Positions 24,265-32,047 of a stretch of 35,857 nucleotides of DNA are shown in pieces. The position numbers and the translations under genes were made by a program. How positions within the stretch are numbered: position 1 is the stretch's first letter; each line of letters opens with the position of its first letter. Under the pieces are notes generated by a model. It was not told where the DNA came from. It did no database searches and saw nothing but the letters and a program-made list of their open reading frames with translations. The stretch comes from Jiangella anatolica (GTDB lineage: Bacteria > Actinomycetota > Actinomycetes > Jiangellales > Jiangellaceae). The stretch is taken from positions 1-35,857 of the forward strand of contig NZ_POTW01000071.1 in NCBI RefSeq assembly GCF_003236295.1, in the 5' to 3' direction.

Positions 24265-25733
24265 ACTCCCCGATCCGGCGCATCTCGGCCGGCTGCCTGC
24301 TGCTCTGCGTCGCCCTGCTGATCAACGCGACGTACGTGCAGGCGTTCTGGGCCGACGACCTCAATGCGCGCTCGGAGAACCGCCGGGTGCTGCTCGACGA
24401 GTACTCGCGCGAGCGTGGCCCGATCCTGCTCGCCGACGACACCCCGATCGCGCAGTCCGTGCCGGTGGACGACGAGTACCAGTTCCTCCGCCAGTATCCG
24501 CTGGGGCCCATCTACGCGCCGCTGACCGGCTACTACTCCTACAACTACGGCCGGACGGCGCTGGAGCGGGCGCAGAACGACATCCTGTCCGGCGACGACG
24601 ACCGGCTGTTCGTCCGCCGGCTGATCGACCTCGTCACCGGCGAGGAGCCGCGCGGTGGCGCCGTCCGCCTGACCATCGACCCGGCCGCCCAGCAGGCCGC
24701 GTGGGACGGTCTCACCGATGAGGGCTTCAAGGGCGCCGTCGTCGCGATCGACGTCGAGACCGGCGCGATCCTGGCCATGGTGAGCACACCCTCCTACGAC
24801 CCCAACCCGATGGCCAGCCACTCGATCGAGGAGCAGACGGCCACCCGCGAGGCGCTGCAGGCCGACGCCAACGAGCCCGACCTCAACCGCGCGATCGCAC
24901 AGCGGCTGCCACCGGGATCGGTGTTCAAGCTGGTCACGGCCGCCGCGGCGTTGGAGTCCGGCCAGTTCGAGCCGGACACCGAGGTGCCGGGTCCGGCCGA
25001 GTACGACGTGCCGCTGTCGACCCGCCCGCTGCCGAACCAGAACGGCCAGGCCTGCGGCGACGGCACCCCGACCTTGACCGAGGCACTGCGGGTCTCGTGC
25101 AACACCGCGTTCGCCTACGTCGGCAACGAGATCGGCGACGAGGTGCTGCGCGAGCAGGCCGAGCGGTTCGGCTTCGGCACCCAGCCGCTGACCAACGACG
25201 ACATGAACGCCGCGACCAGCGTGTTCCCGGCCGAACTGGACGAGGCGCTGCTCGCGTACACGGCGATCGGGCAGTTCGAGGTCGCCGCGACGCCGCTGCA
25301 GATGGCCATGGTGTCCGCGGCCATCGCCAACGACGGCGTGCTGATGGAGCCGTACCTGGTCCGCGAGGTCAGCGGTCCGGACCTGGTCAGCCCGATCGAG
25401 CGGACCGAGCCGGAGGAGCGCACCCGCGCCGTCTCGCCGGAGACCGCCGAGGAGCTGACGCAGATGATGGTCGACGTCGTCGAGAACGGCACGGGCGAGA
25501 ACGCCCAGATCGACGGCATCCAGGTCGCCGGCAAGACCGGCACCGCGCAGACCGGCCGCGAGGAGGACCCGCCGTACGCGTGGTTCACGTCGTTCGCGCC
25601 GGCCGACGAGCCGCGCGTCGCGGTCGCCGTCGTCATCGAGGAGGCGCCCGACACGGCGCGCGACGACATCGGCGGCGGCCGGCTCGCGGCGCCCATCGCG
25701 CGGGAGGTCATGGAGGCGGTGCTGGGGTCGTGA
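24261..25733 (+). CDS. pbpA: Class B penicillin-binding protein PbpA
   Basis: This 490-residue transpeptidase has one N-terminal membrane anchor (about 8-28), a dimerisation/pedestal region and the catalytic domain. The active-site Ser is in PPGSVFKL (S220, K223), with SCN at 279-281 and KTGT at 425-428. It is the expected length for mycobacterial-type PbpA. It crosslinks peptidoglycan made by its SEDS partner, encoded immediately upstream, and in mycobacteria it is a PknB substrate. The two genes overlap by four bases. Confidence 0.96.
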   Translation: MNSPIRRISAGCLLLCVALLINATYVQAFWADDLNARSENRRVLLDEYSRERGPILLADDTPIAQSVPVDDEYQFLRQYPLGPIYAPLTGYYSYNYGRTALERAQNDILSGDDDRLFVRRLIDLVTGEEPRGGAVRLTIDPAAQQAAWDGLTDEGFKGAVVAIDVETGAILAMVSTPSYDPNPMASHSIEEQTATREALQADANEPDLNRAIAQRLPPGSVFKLVTAAAALESGQFEPDTEVPGPAEYDVPLSTRPLPNQNGQACGDGTPTLTEALRVSCNTAFAYVGNEIGDEVLREQAERFGFGTQPLTNDDMNAATSVFPAELDEALLAYTAIGQFEVAATPLQMAMVSAAIANDGVLMEPYLVREVSGPDLVSPIERTEPEERTRAVSPETAEELTQMMVDVVENGTGENAQIDGIQVAGKTGTAQTGREEDPPYAWFTSFAPADEPRVAVAVVIEEAPDTARDDIGGGRLAAPIAREVMEAVLGS

Positions 25734-25818
25734 CCATCTCCACTGTTCGGGCAGATGCAGCGCCGGGCACCCTGATACGGGTAGCCTGCGCGGGGTTGAG
25801 TCGAGAAAGGGCCGCACA

Positions 25819-27696
25819 ATGAACGAGTTGCGACTCCTAGGAGATCGCTACGAGCTGGGCGAGGTGATCGGCCGTGGTGGCATGGCCGAGGTTCGCCGCG
25901 GCCGCGACTCCAGGCTGGGCCGCATCGTCGCTCTGAAGATGCTGCGGGTCGACCACGCCAGCGACGCCACGTTCCAGGCCCGGTTCCGCCGCGAGGCGCA
26001 GTCGGCCGCGTCGCTCAACCACCGCAACATCGTCGCCGTGTACGACACCGGCGAGGACTACGTCGACGGCCACCGCCTCCCGTACATCGTCATGGAGTAC
26101 GTCGAGGGCCAGACGCTGCGCGAGATGCTGCAGGAGCAGCAGCGGTTCACGCCCGAGCGGTCGATCGAGATTCTCGTCGCCACGCTGGACGCGCTGGAGT
26201 ACAGCCACCGGGCCGGCATCGTCCACCGCGACATCAAGCCCGGCAACATCATGATCACCAGCGGCGGCGAGGTGAAGGTCACCGACTTCGGCATCGCCCG
26301 GTCGCTGGCCGACACCGGCATGGCGCTCACCCAGACCGCCGCCGTCGTCGGGACCGCGCAGTACATCTCGCCCGAGCAGGCCCGCGGCGAGCAGGCCGAC
26401 GCCCGCAGCGACCTCTACGCCAGCGGCTGCGTGCTGTACGAGCTGCTCACCGGCCGGCCGCCGTTCATCGGCGAGTCGCTGGTGTCGGTGGCGGTGTCGC
26501 ACGTGCGCGAGCAGGCCACGCCGCCGTCGGCGCTGGACCCGAACATCACGCCCGAGCTCGACGCGATCGTGATGAAGTCGCTGGCCAAGGACCGGCTGCA
26601 CCGCTACCAGAGCGCCTACGAGATGCGCACCGACCTGGAGCGGGCCGCCGCCGGCCTGCCGGTGGCGGCGGCCGCGGACACCTCAGCCGCGACCCAGCTG
26701 ATCGCGAACGCCGCTCCCGCCACCGTCGCCGCCGGCGCACTGCCGCTCGACGACGACACCCCGTACCCCGACGAGTACGAGGACGAGGAGGAGGAGCGCA
26801 AGGGCTTCAGCTGGTGGGCCGTCGTGCTCGGCGCGCTGGCGATCCTGGCCATCGCCGGGCTGATCGGCTACCTCGTCTTCAACTCCGGCGGCACGGCGCA
26901 GGCGACCGTGCCGAACCTCGTCGGAATGACGCAGCAAGAGGCGCAGACCCGGCTGACCAGCGAGAATCTCGAGGCAGCGATCGAGACCGAGCCGGTCGAG
27001 GACGAAGCCCAGATCGGCACTGTGGTCCGTCAGGACCCGGTGCCCTCGACCCAGTTGGACGAGGGCTCGACGGTGACGCTCACCATCGGCGCGGCACCCG
27101 ACATGGTCCCGGTGCCGTCGGTGGTCGGCCGGCCACTCGAGGAGGCCGAGGCCGCCATCGAGGCCGCGGGCCTCTCGCCAGGCAACCGGACGGCGGCGAA
27201 CAGCGACCGGCCGGAGGGTGAGGTGATCAGCACCGATCCCGAGGGCAACACCCCGGTCGCGCCGGGAACGACGGTGAACATCGTCTACTCCAGCGGCACC
27301 GAGCTGGTGCCGGTGCCCAACCTCGTCGGCGCCACCCAGGCCGAGGCGGAGGCCCGGCTGGAGCAGATCGGCCTGGTGCCGCGGGTCGTGGTCGAGGAGA
27401 CCGCCGACCAGCCGGACGGCCTGGTGTACGACCAGGACCCGGACGAGGGCGCCGAGCTCGAAGAGGGCGCGACCGTGATCATCTACGTCGCGCAGGCGCC
27501 GGAAGAGCCGACCGAGGACCCGACGACCGAGACGCCGACCGACGACCCGACGGAGACCGAGTCACCCGGCACCGAGACCGGCACCGAGACAGGGACGGAA
27601 ACCGGCACCGAGACGGGGACGGAGACCGGGACCGAAACCGGGGGCGAGGCCGGAGGCGAGGCCGGCGCCGAGGAAGGCGGCGTGCTCGGCAACTAG
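25819..27696 (+). CDS. pknB: PASTA-domain Ser/Thr protein kinase PknB
   Basis: This is a 625-residue membrane kinase. The kinase domain (about 10-275) has GRGGMAEV, ATP Lys K40, HRDIKPGN with D138, DFG at 156-158 and activation-loop TQT (T171, T173). A transmembrane helix at about 330-353 follows an acidic juxtamembrane run. Three PASTA domains follow (about 362-428, 429-495, 496-557), one fewer than mycobacterial PknB. An acidic Thr-rich tail of about 65 residues includes six GTET repeats. The kinase senses muropeptides or lipid II and phosphorylates FHA proteins and wall enzymes. The 85-base gap before it may hold its own promoter, but only weak -10-like boxes are seen. No pknA precedes it. 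Confidence 0.96.
   Translation: MNELRLLGDRYELGEVIGRGGMAEVRRGRDSRLGRIVALKMLRVDHASDATFQARFRREAQSAASLNHRNIVAVYDTGEDYVDGHRLPYIVMEYVEGQTLREMLQEQQRFTPERSIEILVATLDALEYSHRAGIVHRDIKPGNIMITSGGEVKVTDFGIARSLADTGMALTQTAAVVGTAQYISPEQARGEQADARSDLYASGCVLYELLTGRPPFIGESLVSVAVSHVREQATPPSALDPNITPELDAIVMKSLAKDRLHRYQSAYEMRTDLERAAAGLPVAAAADTSAATQLIANAAPATVAAGALPLDDDTPYPDEYEDEEEERKGFSWWAVVLGALAILAIAGLIGYLVFNSGGTAQATVPNLVGMTQQEAQTRLTSENLEAAIETEPVEDEAQIGTVVRQDPVPSTQLDEGSTVTLTIGAAPDMVPVPSVVGRPLEEAEAAIEAAGLSPGNRTAANSDRPEGEVISTDPEGNTPVAPGTTVNIVYSSGTELVPVPNLVGATQAEAEARLEQIGLVPRVVVEETADQPDGLVYDQDPDEGAELEEGATVIIYVAQAPEEPTEDPTTETPTDDPTETESPGTETGTETGTETGTETGTETGTETGGEAGGEAGAEEGGVLGN
27568..27639 (+). repeat. Six 12-base repeats encoding GTET in the PknB tail
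   Basis: Six consecutive 12-base units (pattern GGCACCGAGACC with silent variation) encode Gly-Thr-Glu-Thr at residues 584-607, after the last PASTA domain. Third-base differences between units show they are not a fresh expansion. The tail faces the cell wall. Confidence 0.85.
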
Positions 27697-27721
27697 GAGC
27701 CGGCGCAGCCACGATCGTCGA

Positions 27722-27763
27722 CGAGCCGCGCGGTCCACGGGACATCCCGGGCCGCGCGGCTCG
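27722..27763. terminator. Convergent terminator between pknB and trpG
   Basis: CGAGCCGCGCGG (27722-27733) pairs perfectly with its complement at 27752-27763. A second small stem, CGGG/CCCG, lies in the loop. It sits between two convergent genes and can serve both; no long U run follows, as is usual in such genomes. Confidence 0.75.
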
Positions 27764-27781
27764 CTCCGTTCCGGCGGCGCC

Positions 27782-28423
27782 TCAGGCAGGGAGGTCGGCG
27801 GCCGGGCCGTGCGCGACGACCGGGGCGAGCCCGGCGGACCGTGCGACCGCGCCGTCGTCGCCGCAGACGGCGAGCCAGTTGGCCAGCATCCGGTGGCCGC
27901 CCTCGGTGAGCACCGACTCCGGGTGGAACTGGACCCCCTCGACCGCCAGCGACCGGTGCCGCATCGCCATCACGACGCCGCCCGCGGTCCGGGCCGTGAC
28001 CGCCAGCTCGGCCGGCACGGTGTCCGGCTCGACCGCCAGCGAGTGGTAGCGGGTGGCCGTGAACGGGTCGGGCAGACCGGCCAGCACGCCGGCGCCGTCG
28101 TGGTGCACCCGGCTGGTCTTGCCGTGCAGCAGCTCCGGCGCCCGCCCGACGGTGGCGCCGTACGCGACGCCGATCGCCTGCAGCCCGAGGCACACGCCGA
28201 AGATCGGGGTGCGCCCGGCCAGCGTGTGGATGAGGTCGATGCAGCCGCCGGCCTTCTCCGGCGTGCCGGGACCGGGCGACAGCAGCACGCCGTCGTACCC
28301 GTCGGCCGAGCCGATCTCGTCGTTGCGCCGCACGTCGCACTCGGCGCCGAGCTGGGCGAGGTACTGGACGAGGTTGAAGACGAAGCTGTCGTAGTTGTCG
28401 ACCACGAGGATGCGCCGGCTCAC
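27782..28423 (-). CDS. trpG: Class I glutamine amidotransferase TrpG/PabA
   Basis: This 213-residue amidotransferase subunit has ILVVDNYDSFVFNLVQYL at the start, the oxyanion segment LLSPGPGTP, the nucleophile in GVCLGLQA (C78) and the His-Glu pair in VQFHPES (H167, E169). It supplies ammonia to anthranilate or aminodeoxychorismate synthase; actinobacterial members at this locus are thought to serve both. The large chorismate-binding subunit is elsewhere. The GTG at 28423 overlaps the DUF881 stop (GTGA) after a GGGAGG site. Confidence 0.92.
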   Translation of the reverse strand: MSRRILVVDNYDSFVFNLVQYLAQLGAECDVRRNDEIGSADGYDGVLLSPGPGTPEKAGGCIDLIHTLAGRTPIFGVCLGLQAIGVAYGATVGRAPELLHGKTSRVHHDGAGVLAGLPDPFTATRYHSLAVEPDTVPAELAVTARTAGGVVMAMRHRSLAVEGVQFHPESVLTEGGHRMLANWLAVCGDDGAVARSAGLAPVVAHGPAADLPA

Positions 28424-29202
28424 GACGACTGGCCTCCCTGAACGCTGCCGGTGAAGGCATCCATCTGTAGCTCCTCGTCTTCGACGACCCGGTAGGTCAG
28501 CCCGACCCGATCGGCCCAGGCGCGGTACTCGCGCACCTTCGGCTCCGCGTCGAGCGCGTCGCGCATGGCGTCGGCGTCGCCGATCGCGCTGATGGTGTAC
28601 GGCGGGTAGAAGGTGCGGCCGTTGAGCAGCAGCACCGGGCCCTCGCACTGGACCGTGCTGGTCCAGACGATGCGCTGGTCCATGACGGTGACGGCCTCGG
28701 CGCCGCCGGCCCACAGCGCGTTGATGACGCCCTCGAGGTCCTGCTGGTGGACGAGGCGGTCCTCGATGTTGACCTCGGAGTCCTCGCTCAGGTCGTCCGC
28801 CTCCGGTGCGTCGTCGAGCGTCACCGTCAGGCCCGGCCCCTCGACCGCGGTGAGCCCGGCGGCCGGCAGCAGCTCCTCGGTGTGCCGGTCGACCTCGGCG
28901 GCCTCGCTGTTGCCCTGCCCGGCGGTGAGGTCCTCGACGTCGGAGGAGAGGTCGTCGATGCGCGACTGCAGTTCCTGGACCCGTCGTTCCTCGGTACGGA
29001 CCAGGTCGGACAGCGCGACGACGTCGCTGCCGCGCAGGTCGTCGCCGTCGGCGGCCTTGGCGCTGGTGACGAGCAGGACACCGCAGCCTGCGAGCACGAC
29101 GGGGGCGAGGAATCGCCAGACCCGGGTGTTGTCGGACGGCCGGCTGATGGTGTCCACCTCCAAGTGGGACGATCGGAGTGCACGCCGCGATGTGGGCGTC
29201 AC
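28420..29202 (-). CDS. DUF881 membrane-anchored protein
   Basis: This 260-residue protein has one N-terminal membrane helix (VWRFLAPVVLAGCGVLLVTSA, about 28-48) and an extracytoplasmic coiled coil around LVRTEERRVQELQSRIDDLS. A DUF881 domain follows, with GLTVTLDD, LVHQQDLEGVINALWAGGAEA, and FYPPYTISAIGD. DUF881 proteins lie in division or wall clusters of Gram-positive bacteria, and their molecular role is poorly known. The GTG at 29202 is used. A GTG at 29157 is a possible shorter start but lacks a ribosome site. It is divergent from crgA. Confidence 0.87.
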   Translation of the reverse strand: MTPTSRRALRSSHLEVDTISRPSDNTRVWRFLAPVVLAGCGVLLVTSAKAADGDDLRGSDVVALSDLVRTEERRVQELQSRIDDLSSDVEDLTAGQGNSEAAEVDRHTEELLPAAGLTAVEGPGLTVTLDDAPEADDLSEDSEVNIEDRLVHQQDLEGVINALWAGGAEAVTVMDQRIVWTSTVQCEGPVLLLNGRTFYPPYTISAIGDADAMRDALDAEPKVREYRAWADRVGLTYRVVEDEELQMDAFTGSVQGGQSS

Positions 29203-29265
29203 GCCTGCTGACGACTACGCTAGCCGAGCATCACCGCAACCAGCCAAGACCGAGAGGAACCGACC
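29203..29265. promoter_or_regulatory. Divergent promoter gap, DUF881 gene / crgA
   Basis: The only common control space for the two genes contains TACGCT on the plus strand (29216-29221). The same site reads TAGCGT on the minus strand (29217-29222), so it is a near-symmetric -10 candidate for both directions. -35 boxes are weak. GAGAGGAA before the crgA GTG is its ribosome site. Confidence 0.35.
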
Positions 29266-29523
29266 GTGCCCAAGTCTCGCAGCCGTCGCAAGGACGACGA
29301 CTACACCCCGCCGGAGCGGAGCGAGCTCAAGGACCCGACGGTCTCCGGTCGCTGGGTCGTCCCCACAATGATCACCTTGCTGCTCGTCGGCCTGGTGTGG
29401 ATCGTGGTCTATTACCTCGTCGGCGACGACATCCCGATCGTCCAGGACCTCGGCGGCTGGAACCTGTTGATCGGCATGGGCCTGATCACCGGCGGGTTCA
29501 TGACCGCCACCAAGTGGAAGTGA
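29266..29523 (+). CDS. crgA: Cell-division protein CrgA
   Basis: This 85-residue protein begins with the basic PKSRSRRK, followed by PERSELKDPTVSGRW. It has two membrane helices, VPTMITLLLVGLVWIVVYYL and WNLLIGMGLITGGFMTATKW, the standard CrgA layout. It helps place FtsZ and division PBPs and coordinates aerial-hypha septation in streptomycetes. The start is a GTG after GAGAGGAAC. It stands alone on the plus strand, followed by a palindrome-rich gap and a terminator. Confidence 0.95.
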   Translation: MPKSRSRRKDDDYTPPERSELKDPTVSGRWVVPTMITLLLVGLVWIVVYYLVGDDIPIVQDLGGWNLLIGMGLITGGFMTATKWK

Positions 29524-29555
29524 CGGCGCATCCGCACTGACCTGCGGGGACGCGG

Positions 29556-29629
29556 TTGTCCACAGGTTATTGCACACCTGTGATTACACGCGTGTAATTT
29601 TCCCCAGTGGGGATAACTCCTGTGGATAA
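29556..29629. other. DnaA-box and palindrome cluster after crgA
   Basis: TTGTCCACA (29556-29564) and TGTGGATAA (29621-29629, the complement of TTATCCACA) match actinobacterial DnaA boxes in opposite orientations. TGGGGATAA (29608-29616) is one base off. Between them lie CACAGGT/ACCTGTG (29561-29567, 29576-29582), the perfect 16-base palindrome ATTACACGCGTGTAAT (29583-29598) and TCCCC/GGGGA (29601-29605, 29609-29613). The stretch is AT-rich for this window. It could titrate DnaA or link initiation with local genes; two or three boxes are too few for oriC. Confidence 0.5.
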
Positions 29630-29636
29630 CTGACGA

Positions 29637-29671
29637 CGGCCCCGTTCCGGCAGCGTGCCGGAACGGGGCCG
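29637..29671. terminator. Convergent terminator between crgA and rhomboid gene
   Basis: CGGCCCCGTTCCGGCA and its exact complement form a 16-bp perfect stem with loop GCG. It sits between the ends of two convergent genes and probably stops transcription from both sides. Confidence 0.88.
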
Positions 29672-29689
29672 AGGTCGTTCGTGCGTGAG

Positions 29690-30619
29690 CTAGATGACGG
29701 CGATCGTGATCACGGTCATGACCACCACGGCGGCGCTGAGTGAGCCGATCAGCGACCAGATGGCCCGGTTCTCGCGGGGCGCGTAGGCGTACACCGCGGC
29801 CAGTGCCGCGCCGATGGCCAGGCCGCCCAGGTGGGCCCGCCAGTCGATGCCCGAGATGGTGAAGCTGAACGCCAGGTTGAGCGCCAGCACCACGAGGATG
29901 CTGCGGGTGTCGCCGCCGAGCCGGCGGGCGACCACGAAGAGCGCGCCGAACAGGCCGTAGACCGCGCCCGACGCCCCGATCGAGATGTTGTACGAGTCCG
30001 AGACCATGAGCAGCGACGCCGCCGAGCCGCCGAGGGCGGACAGCAGGTACAGCGTCGTGAAGCGGGCCCGGCCGAGCAGCGGTTCCAACTGAGTGCCGAG
30101 CATGTACAGCGCCAGCATGTTCAGCGCGATGTGCAGGACGCTCACGTGCATGAACGTCGCCGTGATCAGCCGGTACCACTCGCCGTCGACGATGCCGAAC
30201 CGGAACGCGTCGTTCGGGTCGCCGAGGACGAGGCCCAGCCGGGCGGCCACCTCGTTGGTGCCGGTGGCTCGGGCGTAGGCCGCGAGGAACGAGTCGCCCC
30301 GGGTGCCGATGACCAGACCCGCGACCCAGATGACGACGTTGATGCCGATCAGCGTGAGCGTGATGGCGGTGGCGCCGGCGTCGCGGCGCTGCCCGCCGAG
30401 TGCGGTGCGGGCCTGACGCACGCCCTTGCGTCCCTCGGCGACGCACTCCGGGCACTGGTAGCCGACCGGCGCGGCGATCATGCACTCGGGGCAGATCGGC
30501 CGCTCACACCGCGAGCAGCGGATGTAGGTCTCGCGGTCGGGGTGACGATAGCAGGTCGGCGGGGCGGCCGAACCGCCACTGGCGGGCGGTCCGGCCGGGC
30601 CGCCGGCACTTCCGGTCAT
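29690..30619 (-). CDS. Rhomboid-family intramembrane serine protease with zinc-ribbon N-terminus
   Basis: This is a 309-residue protein. Residues about 22-63 hold paired Cys/His motifs (CYRHPDRE, RCSRCERPICPECM, YQCPECV) typical of a B-box-like zinc finger. About six to seven membrane helices follow. The rhomboid core has HIALNMLALYMLG, the catalytic Ser in IGASGAVYG (S217) and the His in DWRAHLGG (H263), so the protease should be active. It cleaves within or near membrane segments; substrates are unknown. The ATG at 30619 lies 23 bases downstream of the ppiA stop, so the two are probably co-transcribed. Confidence 0.93.
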   Translation of the reverse strand: MTGSAGGPAGPPASGGSAAPPTCYRHPDRETYIRCSRCERPICPECMIAAPVGYQCPECVAEGRKGVRQARTALGGQRRDAGATAITLTLIGINVVIWVAGLVIGTRGDSFLAAYARATGTNEVAARLGLVLGDPNDAFRFGIVDGEWYRLITATFMHVSVLHIALNMLALYMLGTQLEPLLGRARFTTLYLLSALGGSAASLLMVSDSYNISIGASGAVYGLFGALFVVARRLGGDTRSILVVLALNLAFSFTISGIDWRAHLGGLAIGAALAAVYAYAPRENRAIWSLIGSLSAAVVVMTVITIAVI

Positions 30620-30642
30620 GGGAACGCCGGTTCTCTCGGGTC

Positions 30643-31167
30643 TCAGCCGCCGGTGACGGTGACCGACTCGATGACGACCGGCTCCAGCGGCCGGTCGGTA
30701 CGGTCGGTGGGCGTGGCGGCGATGGCGTCGACGACGTCGCGGCTGGCCTGGTCGGCCACCTCGCCGAAGATCGTGTGACGGCGGTTCAGGTGCGGCGTCT
30801 GGCCGACGGTGATGAAGAACTGCGAGCCGTTGGTGTTCGGGCCGGCGTTGGCCATGGCCAGCAGGTACGGCTTGTTGAACGCCAGCTCCGGGTGGAACTC
30901 GTCGGCGAAGTCGTAGCCGGGTCCGCCGCGGCCGTTGCCCAGCGGGTCGCCGCCCTGGATCATGAACCCGGAGATGACGCGGTGGAAGACGGTGCCGTCG
31001 TACAGCTTGTCGCTGGTCTTCTCGCCGGTCTCGGGGTTCACCCACTCGCGCTCGCCCTTGGCGAGCTCGACGAAGTTGCGCACCGTCTTCGGCGCGTGGT
31101 TCGGCAGCAGGGCCACGGTGATGTCGCCGCGGTTGGTGTGCAGGGTGGCATGAAGCTCGTCGGCCAC
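30643..31167 (-). CDS. ppiA: Cyclophilin-type peptidyl-prolyl cis-trans isomerase
   Basis: This 174-residue single-domain cyclophilin has HRVISGFMIQGGDP (catalytic Arg in FHRV), MANAGPNTNGSQFFIT and LNRRHTIFGEV. It has no signal peptide, so it is cytoplasmic. It speeds proline isomerisation in folding proteins. The GTG at 31167 follows GAGGAC. The long in-frame extension to 31800 is a shadow of the divergent gene. Confidence 0.95.
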   Translation of the reverse strand: MADELHATLHTNRGDITVALLPNHAPKTVRNFVELAKGEREWVNPETGEKTSDKLYDGTVFHRVISGFMIQGGDPLGNGRGGPGYDFADEFHPELAFNKPYLLAMANAGPNTNGSQFFITVGQTPHLNRRHTIFGEVADQASRDVVDAIAATPTDRTDRPLEPVVIESVTVTGG

Positions 31168-31221
31168 GGGTATGTCCTCGCTGTTCGGAGTCCTCGATTT
31201 TGTTCCATCCTCGCACGCCGT

Positions 31222-31250
31222 GGCGTATGTCGGCATACGGTCGTTGGTAA
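31222..31250 (-). promoter_or_regulatory. Candidate ppiA promoter with inverted repeat
   Basis: The minus strand has TTACCA (31245-31250), 17 bases and TACGCC (31222-31227). The inverted repeat CGTATG/CATACG (31224-31229, 31234-31239) lies over the spacer and -10. This is a moderate match only. Confidence 0.3.
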
Positions 31251-31315
31251 GGCATGATCGACGGGGGACTCCAGATACACGGGCCCTGTACGCGATCGGA
31301 CAAGGGAGGCCCAAC

Positions 31316-32047
31316 GTGAGCAGGCTATTCAGCCGGCGAAAAGGCACCGAGGACACCAAGGTGCGCACGCAAGAGGCTGCGGAACAGGCCCGCCAGGCCG
31401 CCCGCGAGGCCGGTCGGCGCGCCCGCGAAGCCGCGACACCGGTGGTCGACTCGGCCCGGGAGCGGCTGACGCCGATGGTCGAGTCGGCGGTGGACAAGGT
31501 GGGCCCGAGGGTCAACGCGGCGCGCGAGAAGGTCGGCCCGGCCGCGACCCAGGCGAAGGAGACGCTGCTGCACGACGTCGTGCCTCGGGTCGCCGACTCG
31601 CTGGCCGTCGCGGCGGACAAGTTCTCCGAGCGCGCGCACGACCTGTCCGAGCGCACCGCGGCACTCGCGGAGAAGACCGAGAAGGCGCGCAAGCGCAAGC
31701 GCCGCCGCCGGTTCGTCGCCGTGCTGGGCGGGTTCGCCGCGGGCGGCGCGGCGCTGGCCGCCGTGGTCCGCCGCCGCGGGCAGTCCGACCAGTGGACCAC
31801 CTACGACCCGTCGACGGGTCCGTGGGCGCCGGCGCCCGACGCCGCGAAGGAGGCCACGCCGCCCGCGGCGGAGAAGGCGTCTCCGGAGTCCGACGGCGCC
31901 GCCGACAAGCCCGCGAAGAAGGCCGCGCCGGCGAAGAAGAGCGCGCCGGCCAAGAAGACCGCGAAGAAGGCGCCGGCGAAGAAGTCGGCCCCCGCGTCGC
32001 CGGCCGGCAACAGCAGCCAGGGCACCCTCGACGGCAGCCAGAACTAA
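31316..32047 (+). CDS. DUF5324-like protein with Lys/Ala/Pro tail
   Basis: This 243-residue protein has a long charged helical region rich in Ala, Arg and Glu (about 15-125, with repeats of the VDSARERLTPMVESAVDKV kind). A basic run KARKRKRRRR comes before a short hydrophobic helix (FVAVLGGFAAGGAALAAVV), and a C-terminal tail has AKKAPAKK-type repeats like histone H1. It resembles DUF5324 proteins found near crgA/ppiA in actinomycetes, but I am not certain. It may be membrane-attached, and the basic tail could bind DNA or anionic polymers. The GTG at 31316 follows GGGAGG. Upstream in-frame codons are rejected as intergenic. Confidence 0.72.
   Translation: MSRLFSRRKGTEDTKVRTQEAAEQARQAAREAGRRAREAATPVVDSARERLTPMVESAVDKVGPRVNAAREKVGPAATQAKETLLHDVVPRVADSLAVAADKFSERAHDLSERTAALAEKTEKARKRKRRRRFVAVLGGFAAGGAALAAVVRRRGQSDQWTTYDPSTGPWAPAPDAAKEATPPAAEKASPESDGAADKPAKKAAPAKKSAPAKKTAKKAPAKKSAPASPAGNSSQGTLDGSQN

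Noticed and set aside
29524-29689. Replication origin oriC
   Set aside because: Only two good DnaA boxes and one near match are present, far fewer than actinobacterial origins carry, and dnaA/dnaN are not adjacent.
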